Positions 44,828 through 53,912 are shown, counted from the first letter of the stretch. The stretch: DNA of 64,000 nucleotides from Flavobacterium sp. CYK-55 (GCF_018413465.1 NZ_JAHCDK010000003.1:248001-312000), one strand, 5' to 3'. Translations and numbers: made by a program. Notes: generated by a model from the sequence alone, not told the origin.

Positions 44828-47002
44828 CTATTTTTTAATCGGTTCAACATATTCTAAAACTTCTAAACGCACCGTTGACGTAAACAGACCATAATTAACT
44901 ATAGCTTTGTTTTTTTCAATTTTTTCAATCGTCCCGATGGCTTGACCGTCTTGCATACGGGCGCGATCACCCACTTTAAGTTCGCGCTTAGGTTTTTCAG
45001 GAACAATAGCGGCTATACGTTTCTTTTCTTTTTTCTCTTTGCGAATTTTCTCTACCTGAACTTGAACTTCTTTAACTATTTCTTTTTGTTTGACTTCTTG
45101 TGCCTTGACTTCTTTGGCAGAAGCTTTCTTTCGTTTAGAATTCTCAATTTCAACCATTTTTAAAAACTCACCAATGAGTTCTTTTTTGTCTTTATTGCTG
45201 AAGTATTTGCTTGATATATCGTCTATTTTTTGTCCGATGTAAATCAAACGCTGGTTGCTGTCATACAATTCTTGATAGCTTTCGAGTTTTTGTTTGATTT
45301 TCTGATTGATAGCCTCCATTTTCTTGCTTTCTTCACGCGCTCTGATTTCTTCTTCTTTGAGTGTTTGTGAGGTTTTCTCTAGCTTGGAACGCTCTTTTTG
45401 CAAATTGGCAATGGTTTTGTCAAATCTTACTTTACCAACTTCTACACGTTTTTTGGCACGATTAATCAAACCATAAGGAATACCGTTTTTCTGGGCAACT
45501 TCAAAAGTAAATGAGCTTCCGGCTTGGCCCAAAACCAATTTGTAAATCGGTTCAAGTGATTTTTCATCAAAAAGCATATTGGCGTTGGTTGCGTGAGGCA
45601 ATTCGTTAGCTAGTATTTTTAAGTTAGAATAGTGCGTGGTAATGATGCCAAAAGCTTCGCGATGATAGAATTCTTCTAAAAAAACTTCGGCCAAAGCACC
45701 GCCTAATTCCGGATCGGAACCGGTGCCAAATTCATCAATCAAAAACATGGTTTTGTTATTACATTTCTTTAAAAAGTAATTCATGTTTTTTAAACGGTAG
45801 CTATAAGTACTTAAATGATTTTCAATAGATTGATTATCGCCAATATCCGTTAAAATTCGGTCAAACAAAAAGGTTTCACTGCGCTCGTGCACCGGAATCA
45901 GCATGCCCGATTGAAGCATCAATTGCAACAAACCAACCGTTTTTAATGAAATGGTTTTTCCGCCGGCATTCGGTCCTGAAATCACCACAATTCTACGCTC
46001 TTGAAGCAACTCAAAAGTCTGCGGATGTGTAACTTCTTTTTTCAGATTATTGGTTAAAAGCAAAATAGGATGATAAGCATCGCGCAAATACAATCTTCTC
46101 TCTTGGGTAATTTTGGGCAATATGGCGTTCATTTTAAAACCATAACGCGCTTTGGCCGCAATCACATCAACATCTGACAGCAATTCTTGATAAGCCGAAA
46201 TTAAAGGTTCATAAAAACGAATTTGCTGAGTGAGTAATTTGAGAATGCGTACAATTTCTTCTTGCTCTTCAAATTCTAAGTTGCTCAACTCACGCGAGTA
46301 TTGAAAAGTAGCCTCGGGCTCAATAAAAACAATACTTCCGGTTTTTGATGTGCCTACAGCCGAACCTTTAACTTTGCGGCGATACATAGCCAGAACCGCT
46401 AAAACACGACGATTTTGCACAAAACTTTCTCTAATTTCATCCAAATAGCCCAGCGAATTATAATGGGTAAGCGCTTGGCCAAAACTCTGATTGACTTTAC
46501 CACGAACCGTATTGATTCGACGGCGGATATCAGTTAAATCAGGTGATGCGCTGTCTTTGACTTCACCATATTTATCTAAAACGGCATCAATAGCCAGAAT
46601 AATGGCTTTGGTTAATTCAACCGATGATGATCGCTCTTGAAGCTTCGGGTAATATTCTTCAAACTTTTTTAAAAACTGAATAAGTGTATTGCTCGTTTCA
46701 GAAATGGCGCGGATTTTTCGAAATCCATTCACTTCTAAAAAACTGCCCTCAATAGCCAAAAACTTGAGTTCATGCGCTATGTTTTCAAAACCGTGGTTCG
46801 GAATAGCATTGTTGTTCTGAAATGACGATACATATTCAGAAGTTTGCAACAAAGCATTCATAAGCTGCTCTCGATCTGGAAATGGCTTAATGGTTAGGGC
46901 TTTTTCTTTGCCTAAATCGGTTACACATTTCTCGGCTACTGCTTCTAGAACAGTCGAAAATTGTAAATCTTGCAGGGTTTTATCGGTAACTGAAATCATC
47001 AA
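44828..47002 (-). CDS. mutS2: Endonuclease/recombination protein MutS2, lacking a C-terminal Smr domain
   Basis: A MutS-family ATPase of 724 residues that limits recombination or acts on stalled ribosomes, depending on species. The MutS core and clamp (about 20-310) precede Walker A GPNAGGKTISLKTVG (about 340) and Walker B FLIDEFGTGSDPELGG. A long lysine/glutamate-rich coiled coil spans about 500-660. The C-terminus ends in a KOW/SH3-like part (KVGDRARMQDGQAIGTIEKI) at about 670-724, with no Smr nuclease domain. The start could be the first or second Met. A -7 box lies 23-30 bp upstream. Confidence 0.92.
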   Translation of the reverse strand: MMISVTDKTLQDLQFSTVLEAVAEKCVTDLGKEKALTIKPFPDREQLMNALLQTSEYVSSFQNNNAIPNHGFENIAHELKFLAIEGSFLEVNGFRKIRAISETSNTLIQFLKKFEEYYPKLQERSSSVELTKAIILAIDAVLDKYGEVKDSASPDLTDIRRRINTVRGKVNQSFGQALTHYNSLGYLDEIRESFVQNRRVLAVLAMYRRKVKGSAVGTSKTGSIVFIEPEATFQYSRELSNLEFEEQEEIVRILKLLTQQIRFYEPLISAYQELLSDVDVIAAKARYGFKMNAILPKITQERRLYLRDAYHPILLLTNNLKKEVTHPQTFELLQERRIVVISGPNAGGKTISLKTVGLLQLMLQSGMLIPVHERSETFLFDRILTDIGDNQSIENHLSTYSYRLKNMNYFLKKCNNKTMFLIDEFGTGSDPELGGALAEVFLEEFYHREAFGIITTHYSNLKILANELPHATNANMLFDEKSLEPIYKLVLGQAGSSFTFEVAQKNGIPYGLINRAKKRVEVGKVRFDKTIANLQKERSKLEKTSQTLKEEEIRAREESKKMEAINQKIKQKLESYQELYDSNQRLIYIGQKIDDISSKYFSNKDKKELIGEFLKMVEIENSKRKKASAKEVKAQEVKQKEIVKEVQVQVEKIRKEKKEKKRIAAIVPEKPKRELKVGDRARMQDGQAIGTIEKIEKNKAIVNYGLFTSTVRLEVLEYVEPIKK

Positions 47003-47024
47003 TCAGGATTGGATTCTTGTAGTG

Positions 47025-47032
47025 CAAACTTA
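47025..47032 (-). promoter_or_regulatory. Promoter -7 box of mutS2
   Basis: On the minus strand TAAGTTTG is an exact TAnnTTTG match, with its 3' end 23 bp from the ATG at 47002. The -33 element is not clear. Confidence 0.45.
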
Positions 47033-47077
47033 ACGAAAATCAATGTTATTTGATGCGCTGACAATAACTTGAATTGT

Positions 47078-47085
47078 TATATTTG
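47078..47085 (+). promoter_or_regulatory. Promoter -7 box of ung
   Basis: TATATTTG is an exact match, with TTG (47050-47052) 25 bp upstream, slightly too far. The ATG at 47101 follows 15 bp later, which rules out a start at 47074. Confidence 0.5.
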
Positions 47086-47100
47086 AGCAAATTTTTAGGT

Positions 47101-47772
47101 ATGGAAATTAGAATTGAACCGAGTTGGAAATCAGTTTTAAGCAATGAATTTGAAAAGCCGTATTTTGGTAAATTAATTTCATTTGTAAAAGCTGAATATA
47201 GTTCAAATGAATTCAAATGTTTTCCGCCCGGGCCTCAAATTTTTTCGGCGTTTGACCATTGTGCCTTTGACAAAACACAAGTTGTTATCATCGGTCAAGA
47301 TCCGTATCACGGACTCGGACAAGCCAATGGTTTGTGTTTTTCTGTTTATGATGGAATTCCGTTTCCGCCATCATTGGTCAATATCTTCAAAGAAATTCAA
47401 ACTGATTTACAAAAACCAATTCCTATTTCGGGCAACTTAGAACGTTGGGCTGACCAAGGAGTTTTGCTGCTCAATGCTACATTAACCGTAAGGCAAGGGC
47501 AGGCAGGAAGCCATCAAAACAAAGGTTGGGAAACATTTACCGATGCGGTAATTGAAGAATTGTCAGCCCAGAAAGAGCAGCTGGTTTTTATGCTTTGGGG
47601 TGGTTTTGCCAAGAAAAAAGGTTCGGGTATTGACCGAACCAAACACTTAGTTTTAGAATCAGGGCATCCGTCACCTCTCAGCGCCAACAAAGGACATTGG
47701 TTTGGTAACAAACATTTTAGTCAAGCCAATGAATTCTTGACTTCTGTAGGTAAAAAAAAGATTGACTGGTAA
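47101..47772 (+). CDS. ung: Uracil-DNA glycosylase
   Basis: A family 1 UDG that removes uracil from DNA to start base-excision repair. It has 223 residues from MEIRIEPSWK. The water-activating motif is GQDPYHG (about 68-74), followed by GLCFSV and PFPPSLVNIFKEI. The uracil-binding LLLNATLTV and the DNA-minor-groove loop HPSPLSANKG (catalytic His) are intact. It is divergent from mutS2. Confidence 0.96.
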   Translation: MEIRIEPSWKSVLSNEFEKPYFGKLISFVKAEYSSNEFKCFPPGPQIFSAFDHCAFDKTQVVIIGQDPYHGLGQANGLCFSVYDGIPFPPSLVNIFKEIQTDLQKPIPISGNLERWADQGVLLLNATLTVRQGQAGSHQNKGWETFTDAVIEELSAQKEQLVFMLWGGFAKKKGSGIDRTKHLVLESGHPSPLSANKGHWFGNKHFSQANEFLTSVGKKKIDW

Positions 47773-47776
47773 TCAT

Positions 47777-48376
47777 TTACTCAATCGTAAACGGATAATA
47801 ACCACCGCCATCAAGCTCTGAATAGCGCGAATTCAAATTTAAGAATAAGTTATTGCCAATACTTTCTGAGCGAAACTCTACATCTGTGGTTGACAAACTG
47901 TTGTAACCAAAACTCAATCGATAACTTCCGGCAGAAAATCCGGATAAACTAGCTTTGAATTCATATTGGTCGCTTACAGAATTATAAACGCATTTACCCA
48001 AGATAAAATCTCCGCCATAAGCTTGACCGCGATGAACTGTTATTTGAGATTCTTGAATAGAAACTGCAACCCATTCACCATCTGTGAGTTTTTCAATTTC
48101 ATATGAAAATTCAAGTTTGCCGGCGCCACCGGTAGTTTTGAATATATCTAAAGGACGACTGTGACCGGGAACGCTAAGCAATCTATCAATATCGGCCTCA
48201 ACCGTAATGTTTTGATCTGTCGGCAAAGTGTCATCCATGTATACCGTTACCAGTTCAGGAGAACTCACAAAGACATCGTTGTAGAATTCGCTGTCTTTAT
48301 TTGAACAATCTGCTGCCATAAGCACTGTGCCCAAAGCCGTAAAGAAAAAATATTGTAGAGTCTTTTTCATAAACAA
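47777..48376 (-). CDS. Hypothetical secreted protein, possible lipoprotein
   Basis: An unrecognised 199-residue protein (197 if started at the third-codon Met, MKKTLQYFFF). The N-terminus is a hydrophobic signal followed by LMAADCSNKD; the Cys could be a lipobox cysteine, though Asp just before it is unusual. The rest is beta-rich with no known motif (SPELVTVYMDDTLPTDQN, FSYEIEKLTDGEWVAV). It starts 3 bp after the barrel gene stop, so the two are probably co-transcribed. Confidence 0.7.
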   Translation of the reverse strand: MFMKKTLQYFFFTALGTVLMAADCSNKDSEFYNDVFVSSPELVTVYMDDTLPTDQNITVEADIDRLLSVPGHSRPLDIFKTTGGAGKLEFSYEIEKLTDGEWVAVSIQESQITVHRGQAYGGDFILGKCVYNSVSDQYEFKASLSGFSAGSYRLSFGYNSLSTTDVEFRSESIGNNLFLNLNSRYSELDGGGYYPFTIE

Positions 48377-48379
48377 TAA

Positions 48380-48943
48380 TTAAAAACGATACCCAAAACT
48401 AAGACCAACTCGAGAAATGATATCCGGGCTTTTGTCTTTGTTAAACATATTTGAACCAAATCCGACCAAGAATTCAATCCCGACTTTATCTTTTATATAA
48501 TATTTGTAACCAACACCGGCACCGGCCGCAACATCAGAATATTTGCTTTTTTCAATGACATAATAATCGTTTCCTAAAGCATCGGTTTTAAGAACCGTTT
48601 CGCGAAAATCACCGCCATTGGCCGATAGAAAAACTTCGGCAAAATAAAAACTGCGCTGACCGTTTGATAAATTATAACGTGCGAACGGAACAACTTCATA
48701 TTTTGGAATCGTGTTTCGGTTGCCTTCATCAAAATCGTCGTTTACTTTTTTGCTGTTGGCATAACTCAAAGTCAAACCTGTTGAGAAACGCCTACTTAAA
48801 AAACGTTCGTAAGTTAAGTTAGCTTTTGACGATACAATAGCTGTCACTAATTCTACACGAAATTCATTGTGTTTTTTTTCTAAATCAGCCTGAGCCAAAA
48901 GCGATGGAGCAGCCAATAAGAAAAAGAAGATATATTTCTTCAT
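48380..48943 (-). CDS. Outer-membrane beta-barrel protein
   Basis: A 187-residue protein with a signal peptide MKKYIFFFLLAAPSLLAQ and about eight amphipathic strands (FRVELVTAIVSSKANLTYER, RFSTGLTLSYANSKK, GAGVGYKYYIKDKVGIEFLV), ending in VGLSFGYRF with a terminal Phe. It belongs to the general OmpX/OmpA-like barrel group; its specific role is unknown. A near-consensus -7 box (TATATTCG) lies about 20 bp upstream on the minus strand. It pairs with the downstream lipoprotein-like gene. Confidence 0.82.
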   Translation of the reverse strand: MKKYIFFFLLAAPSLLAQADLEKKHNEFRVELVTAIVSSKANLTYERFLSRRFSTGLTLSYANSKKVNDDFDEGNRNTIPKYEVVPFARYNLSNGQRSFYFAEVFLSANGGDFRETVLKTDALGNDYYVIEKSKYSDVAAGAGVGYKYYIKDKVGIEFLVGFGSNMFNKDKSPDIISRVGLSFGYRF

Positions 48944-48993
48944 AAAAAATTAGATTGATGAGCGAATATACAAAACGATTGTATACAATTTAC

Positions 48994-49923
48994 TTAAAGT
49001 GTGAGCGCGCCGAGAATTTCTTCAGACATAAATGGTCCGCCGGGATAAGTTGCCGTGTAATCAAGATTGAGCCAAATTTGTCCGCGTTCATCAATATGGT
49101 AATGAATGCGATTGCCTTTACTTTCTTCTTGAAAAAGAACTTTTTTAATCAAGAAATTGACGGTTTCTAAATCATTTTTGTTGCCGATAAGCATTTCCGG
49201 ATAAATATGCCCACCGGTGTGAATAAGCCGCGGAGTTCCACCGATTGATTTGACACAAGCAGCCATCAGAATTGAATGATCATCGCAGTCACCAGAAAAA
49301 TAACGCAACGATTCTGATGCTTTGGCAATATAATCTTTGCCTTTGGGATCGCTCACATAGTTCCAACGCGCGTTGATTTCTTTAAAAACGGCAAAACATT
49401 GAATGGTGGTTCGGTAATTAGAAAATCCGCGAATGTTTTTAAAATCTTTAGTCGTAGCCATAAGCGCAAAATCGCGAACCCGCGGATTCTCGAATTCAAC
49501 GGCATTGATGATTTTGGCTTTATTCGGAAAAGGCAGCAGTTTAGAGATGATGACATCTTGCGGATTTGGACTATCGCTCATGGAATAAATCATGTATTGA
49601 TAATCTTCAATGACGCTTTTAAAGCCGTATTTACCAGAGAAGCTTCCGAAAATAAGTGCGATTAAATACAAGCCGATACAAATAATAATGACGGTACGCA
49701 TCAAGCGCAAGATGAGTTGGATAACCATCAAAATCGCAATAAACAGCAGAACTCTATCGAGTTGAAAATACCAGTTGGGGTCAACTAAATTCTGATGAAG
49801 TATGATAAATACCGGAATGGCAATCAGTACATTGAGTGCAAAAATAATCACATTATCCCAAGGCTTTCTGATTTGAAGCTTTTGCTTGAGTTTTTGTATT
49901 GACTGAACTGTACTTTTTATCAT
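48994..49923 (-). CDS. Membrane protein with transglutaminase-like domain
   Basis: A 309-residue protein with three hydrophobic helices in the first 105 residues (VIIFALNVLIAIPVFIIL, VLLFIAILMVIQLIL, TVIIICIGLYLIALIFG), then a soluble transglutaminase/protease-like domain. The likely triad is Cys213 in FSGDCDDHSILMA, a His in LIHTGGHIYPEM and an Asp in WLNLDYT. Prokaryotic members often act as proteases or cross-linkers on envelope proteins. The substrate is unknown and no ATP-grasp partner is adjacent. Confidence 0.85.
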   Translation of the reverse strand: MIKSTVQSIQKLKQKLQIRKPWDNVIIFALNVLIAIPVFIILHQNLVDPNWYFQLDRVLLFIAILMVIQLILRLMRTVIIICIGLYLIALIFGSFSGKYGFKSVIEDYQYMIYSMSDSPNPQDVIISKLLPFPNKAKIINAVEFENPRVRDFALMATTKDFKNIRGFSNYRTTIQCFAVFKEINARWNYVSDPKGKDYIAKASESLRYFSGDCDDHSILMAACVKSIGGTPRLIHTGGHIYPEMLIGNKNDLETVNFLIKKVLFQEESKGNRIHYHIDERGQIWLNLDYTATYPGGPFMSEEILGALTL

Positions 49924-49940
49924 AATGACCTAACGGCCAA

Positions 49941-50792
49941 CTACACAGAGGCGGTTATGTCTGCAAAAGTACCTTTTTTATCGATAAGCCCAAGTGCCCA
50001 TAATTGATTTTGCACTTGGTTTAACACTTCAGGGTTTAAAGCTTTTTGAGACCATTCGGTACTTGATAACCATACACGAATGTCATCGACTTGTTGGTGG
50101 TACTTTTCAGCCAAAAGCACATCAATACCTGATTGCAATTTGAAGCTTTGGGTTTGCTCGTTGATGATTTCAAGCATTTGTGCAATCAGTGGTTGATTAT
50201 GATGTAAGATTTCTTCGCGTACCGCTATGACAAAACAAGGCCACGGAGTAGGACAGTCGGCCAATCGTCTAAAAACACCTTGATCAACCAGTGGTTTGGT
50301 CATAAAATGCTCCCACATAAAATAATCGGCGGTGCCTTTGGTCAGAGCTTCAACCGCGCCGTCAATGGTATGTACCATTTCAAACGACAAATTTTGCGCT
50401 TCCCAACCTTGCTGCTCTGCATGTACACAAGCCATCAAGTGTGAGCCTGAGCCCATGCGTGAAATGGCAACTTTAGCACCGTTTAAATCTGAAAGTTGTT
50501 TAAATCTCGAAGCTGCTCCCACATGAATTCCCCAAAGCAGTGGTGAAGCTACATATTCTTGTACAATGCGTGACGGGTTGCCGGCTAAAATATCACGCAC
50601 AATGCCTTCGGTGAGAATAATGGCAACATCTGCTGAGCCTTCGCGCAACATTTGACACATTTTTCCGGTGCCTTCAGGAACATCAGTCCATTGCAAATCA
50701 ATTCCGGAAGCTGTAAACAAATCTTTATCAAGTGCTTGTTGCCACGGATAATTAAAATGCTCGGGAACGCCAACTACTTTAATGGTTTGCAT
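49941..50792 (-). CDS. Substrate-binding protein of the ABC/NMT1 type without signal peptide
   Basis: A 283-residue periplasmic-binding-protein fold (type 2) related to TauA/SsuA/NMT1. The start at 50792 (MQTIKVVGVPEHFNYPWQQA) is preferred; a frame from 50837 overlaps the GNAT gene. GSADVAIILTEGIVRDI, VAISRMGSGSHLMA and GTADYFMWEHFMTKP are typical ligand-lobe stretches. No signal peptide or lipobox is present and no ABC permease or ATPase is nearby, so it may be cytosolic or enzymatic rather than a transporter part. It starts 8 bp after the GNAT gene stop. Confidence 0.75.
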   Translation of the reverse strand: MQTIKVVGVPEHFNYPWQQALDKDLFTASGIDLQWTDVPEGTGKMCQMLREGSADVAIILTEGIVRDILAGNPSRIVQEYVASPLLWGIHVGAASRFKQLSDLNGAKVAISRMGSGSHLMACVHAEQQGWEAQNLSFEMVHTIDGAVEALTKGTADYFMWEHFMTKPLVDQGVFRRLADCPTPWPCFVIAVREEILHHNQPLIAQMLEIINEQTQSFKLQSGIDVLLAEKYHQQVDDIRVWLSSTEWSQKALNPEVLNQVQNQLWALGLIDKKGTFADITASV

Positions 50793-50800
50793 AGGGTTGA

Positions 50801-51358
50801 TTATTGCGCTTGATAATTTGATTGTAAAAACTGCCACCAGTTCCAGCGTATGCCATCATCGGCGGTATATTCATGCATGAACTCAAAACCGGCTTTGCGC
50901 AATATATGATTGGACGCGCCATTTTCGTGGTGCGTATAGGCGTTCATGTTTTGAATGTTCATTTGGTTAAAACCGTGATCTAGCCAAGCTTTTGTGGCTT
51001 CGGTAGCATAACCTTGGCCCCAATATTCTTCGGCCAAACGATAACCGTAATCATAGAAATTGGTGTTGCCGTTCTCGACGTGATCATCGATGTATTTGAT
51101 GCCTGTCCAACCAATGAAGGTTCCGGTTTCTTTAAGAATCGTAGCATAACGTCCGATTTGATTGCGTTTGTATTGCTCGTGGATGTACTCAATAATTTTG
51201 ATGGTTTCATCGATGGTTTGGGTAGGTTTTTTCCAGAGATAGGTATGCACATTCGGATTGTGATCCATAGCAAACATGGCCTCGGCATCAGACATTTCTA
51301 ACGGACGCAAAAGCAAACGCTCGGTTTCAAGGGTAAACAAAGTTGGCTTCATATACAC
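50801..51358 (-). CDS. GNAT family N-acetyltransferase
   Basis: A 185-residue protein (183 from the third-codon Met) of the RimJ/RimL-like acetyltransferase subgroup. TERLLLRPLEMSDAEAMFAM at the start, GWTGIKYIDDHV, YWGQGYATEATKAWLDHGF (acetyl-CoA pyrophosphate loop) and NGASNHILRKAGFEFM are all present. The acceptor is unknown. It is upstream of, and probably co-transcribed with, the substrate-binding protein gene. Confidence 0.9.
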   Translation of the reverse strand: MYMKPTLFTLETERLLLRPLEMSDAEAMFAMDHNPNVHTYLWKKPTQTIDETIKIIEYIHEQYKRNQIGRYATILKETGTFIGWTGIKYIDDHVENGNTNFYDYGYRLAEEYWGQGYATEATKAWLDHGFNQMNIQNMNAYTHHENGASNHILRKAGFEFMHEYTADDGIRWNWWQFLQSNYQAQ

Positions 51359-51365
51359 GAATCTA

Positions 51366-51443
51366 ACTAGCCCTGATGGAAGCGGTTATCCTTGGGCGGG
51401 CGGGGTTCGCCGACCAAGATAAAAGCGGACAGCAGGATTGGCT
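51366..51443. repeat. Flavobacterial interspersed intergenic repeat, family 1 (copy c, inverted)
   Basis: The reverse complement of the plan of copies a and b: CTAGCCCTGAT (51367-51377), GGAAGCGGTTATCC, an imperfect GC-rich hairpin CTTGGGCGGGC / CGCCGACCAAG (51391-51418), then GCGGACAGCAGGATT. It lies between the GNAT and nucleoside phosphorylase genes. Confidence 0.7.
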
Positions 51444-51454
51444 TCAAAAAAATA

Positions 51455-52324
51455 TTATTGTTGTGCTAATTTATCAAGTGTGTAAGCGATGAGTTGATCA
51501 ACAGCTTTGTACGGATCTTGGCTAAAAGTTCCGTTGGCACGATTGGCGATAATAGCATTCAAAGACAGACAGTTATGTCCGAGCAATTTACCCAATCCAT
51601 AAATAGCAGCGGTCTCCATTTCAAGGTTGGTGATGCGCTGATTTTGGGTTTGAAAATTGTCCATTTTGCCATTGAGTTGTTGGTCTTGAATGTCTAATCT
51701 GAGCACTCGACCTTGTGGACCATAAAAACCTCCAGCGGTGGCTGTAATACCTTTGTGCATTTGATCGCTTTCAATGATTTTCTCGAGTTTTTCACTACAA
51801 GCTATTACATAAGGACGGCCTTTTTTATTGTCCCATTGGGTATGTGCGATGAAAGCATCTTCAATGGCTTGATCTGAAATGGTGTCAATTAAATAGGAAC
51901 GCAACATATTGTCGAGTCCGAGTCCGTATTTTGACATCACAAAACCATCCACAGGAATATCAGCTTGCAAAGAACCTGAAGTTCCGATGCGGATAATGTT
52001 TAAAGCCGTTAATTGCTCTTTGGGTTGACGCGTTTGTAAATCGATATTGACCAAGGCGTCGAGTTCGTTCATGACGATGTCAATATTATCAGGGCCAATT
52101 CCGGTTGACATCACGGTCATGCGTTTGCCTTTGTAGGTTCCGGTTTGGGTTTTGAATTCGCGTTTTTGGGTTGAAAATTCAATGTTGTCAAAAAACTGAG
52201 TGATTTTTTCAACGCGGTTTTGATCGCCGACAAAAATAATGTCGTGCGCAATGTGTTCTGGTTTGAGGTTCAAATGGTAGACGCTTCCGTCTGGATTGAG
52301 TATGAGTTCTGAAGATTGTATCAT
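51455..52324 (-). CDS. Nucleoside phosphorylase (uridine phosphorylase-like)
   Basis: A 289-residue PNP/UDP-family phosphorylase. The start at 52324 (MIQSSELILNPDGSVYHLNL) is chosen over an ATG eight codons upstream. Signature stretches are VGDQNRVEKI (phosphate site), VMSTGIGPDNIDIV, IRIGTSGSLQADIPVDGFVM and ITNLEMETAAIYGLGKLLGH with the purine/uridine-binding Glu-Met-Glu. It probably cleaves uridine to uracil and ribose 1-phosphate; base preference is not proven by sequence. Confidence 0.88.
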   Translation of the reverse strand: MIQSSELILNPDGSVYHLNLKPEHIAHDIIFVGDQNRVEKITQFFDNIEFSTQKREFKTQTGTYKGKRMTVMSTGIGPDNIDIVMNELDALVNIDLQTRQPKEQLTALNIIRIGTSGSLQADIPVDGFVMSKYGLGLDNMLRSYLIDTISDQAIEDAFIAHTQWDNKKGRPYVIACSEKLEKIIESDQMHKGITATAGGFYGPQGRVLRLDIQDQQLNGKMDNFQTQNQRITNLEMETAAIYGLGKLLGHNCLSLNAIIANRANGTFSQDPYKAVDQLIAYTLDKLAQQ

Positions 52325-52414
52325 TTCTTTTTTTGAATTGCTGAGCAACTGAAATTCTTTGCTGCTGCGTTTGTTTAAATTTTAAGGCGGCTAATTTACG
52401 GCTTATTTTGGTAT

Positions 52415-52756
52415 TTATCCGCCAACACGTTTGACTTTAAATCCAATTTCTTGTAAGATTTTCATGATTTTGTCGCGGTAGTCGCCTTGCAGGATAATGG
52501 CGTCGTCTTTAATAGTTCCGCCCACGCCGAGTTTTGTTTTGAGCAGCTTGGCGAGTTTTTTGAAATCATCGGCATGACCGGTGTAACCTTCAATGATGGT
52601 GGTGGGTTTTCCGTTGCGCTTTTCATATTTGCAAATCATCGGGTCTTTTTGAACCCATAGCGTGTCATCAACTTCAGTGATTTTAGGCTCTGTGTGATGT
52701 TGCGGCTCGTGATCGGGGAAAAGCTTTTTGAGTTGGTCTTGTAAATCCATTTTCAA
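52415..52756 (-). CDS. SUI1/eIF1-like translation factor (YciH family)
   Basis: A 113-residue protein (111 from the third-codon Met) whose C-terminal half is the SUI1 domain: KRNGKPTTIIEGYTGHADDF, LAKLLKTKLGVGGTIKDD and IILQGDYRDKIMKILQEIGF. Bacterial YciH homologues can affect start-site selection. The basic, glycine-rich loop GVGGT that binds the ribosome is intact. Confidence 0.9.
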   Translation of the reverse strand: MKMDLQDQLKKLFPDHEPQHHTEPKITEVDDTLWVQKDPMICKYEKRNGKPTTIIEGYTGHADDFKKLAKLLKTKLGVGGTIKDDAIILQGDYRDKIMKILQEIGFKVKRVGG

Positions 52757-52763
52757 TAAAAAT

Positions 52764-52799
52764 AAATTCCAAATCCCGGGTGAGCGGAATTTGGAATTT
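52764..52799 (-). terminator. Hairpin terminator of the 2OG oxygenase gene
   Basis: A perfect 11-bp stem AAATTCCAAAT / ATTTGGAATTT with a GC-containing loop, followed on the minus strand by ATTTTTATT. It lies 22 bp past the stop codon at 52821. Confidence 0.6.
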
Positions 52800-52820
52800 G
52801 GGTTATTAGGAAATAAAGGG

Positions 52821-53771
52821 TTATTTTTTCAAGCCTAATTCTACGAGTCTTTCATCGAGGAATTCTCCTGCGGTAATATCGTCGTATAATTTTGGATTGT
52901 TAGCATCGATACAATTCTCAAGACAGTTGAGTTTCATATCACTTACCGGATGCATGAAAAACGGAATCGAGAAACGCGATGTTCCCCACAATTCTCTTGG
53001 TGGATTCACTACTTGGTGAATGGTTGATTTGAGTCTGTTGTTGGTATGTCTTGACAACATATCACCGACGTTGATGACCAATTCATCTGGCTGAGCCATA
53101 GCATCAATCCATTGTCCGTCGTGGTTTTGTACTTGAAGGCCTTTTCCTTGTGCACCCATCAATAAAGTAATCAAATTGATGTCGCCGTGGGCAGCTGCGC
53201 GAACAGCTCCATCTTTGGGTTCATCAGTAATAGGCGGGTAGTGGATAGGTCTTAGAATACTGTTTCCGTCTTTAATATAATTATCAAAATAAAACTCGTC
53301 TAATCCTAAAAACAAAGCCAAAGCTCTGAGCACATAAACACCCGTTTTTTCGAGCATTTGATAAGCCTCGCGACCCACTTCATTGAATTTTGGCAACTCG
53401 TTAACCGTAACATTGTCCGGATATTCACCGGCGTATTTTGAACCTTCAGACACGTATTGTCCAAAATGCCAGAATTCTTTTAAATCTCCGGCTGAACGAC
53501 CTTTGGCGTGTTCTTTACCAAAAGAAACATAACCGCGTTGGCCACCGATTCCGGGTATTTCATATTTTGATTTAACCTCTAACGGAAGATTGAAAAAGTT
53601 TCTAACTTCACTATAAAGTTCGTCTACAAGTTGGTCATCGAGAAAATGACCTTTTAATGCTACGAAGCCAATATCTTCGTATGCTTTTCCGATTTCATTT
53701 ACAAATTTTTGTTTACGTACCGGGTCACCCGATAGGAAATCACGCAAGTCCACACTTGGAATGTTTTGCAT
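52821..53771 (-). CDS. Isopenicillin N synthase family 2OG-Fe(II) oxygenase
   Basis: A 316-residue nonheme iron oxygenase. The N-terminal DIOX_N region (IPSVDLRDFLSGDP ... GFVALKGH) precedes the iron-binding HxD in AAHGDINLITLLMG, the distal His in STIHQVVNPP and the 2-oxoglutarate arginine in SRFSIPFFMHP (RxS). The family is broad (IPNS, ACC oxidase, flavonoid-type); no beta-lactam pathway gene is near, so the substrate is unknown. It is a single gene divergent from the E1 gene. Confidence 0.88.
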   Translation of the reverse strand: MQNIPSVDLRDFLSGDPVRKQKFVNEIGKAYEDIGFVALKGHFLDDQLVDELYSEVRNFFNLPLEVKSKYEIPGIGGQRGYVSFGKEHAKGRSAGDLKEFWHFGQYVSEGSKYAGEYPDNVTVNELPKFNEVGREAYQMLEKTGVYVLRALALFLGLDEFYFDNYIKDGNSILRPIHYPPITDEPKDGAVRAAAHGDINLITLLMGAQGKGLQVQNHDGQWIDAMAQPDELVINVGDMLSRHTNNRLKSTIHQVVNPPRELWGTSRFSIPFFMHPVSDMKLNCLENCIDANNPKLYDDITAGEFLDERLVELGLKK

Positions 53772-53912
53772 ACTAAAATTTTTTTGTTAATAACTAAAAG
53801 TTTGTAAACCCTTGTCAACACAAATGTAAATAATAAAATTAAAACGAAATTTTAAAAGTTATTAACAATTCAAAAAAACGCAGCATTTCAAGGTGAAGCT
53901 GTTATTTTTTTA

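Noticed and set aside
52821..53771. Beta-lactam antibiotic biosynthesis from the isopenicillin N synthase-like gene
   Set aside because: The family is large, no ACV synthetase or other pathway gene is present, and the gene stands alone.
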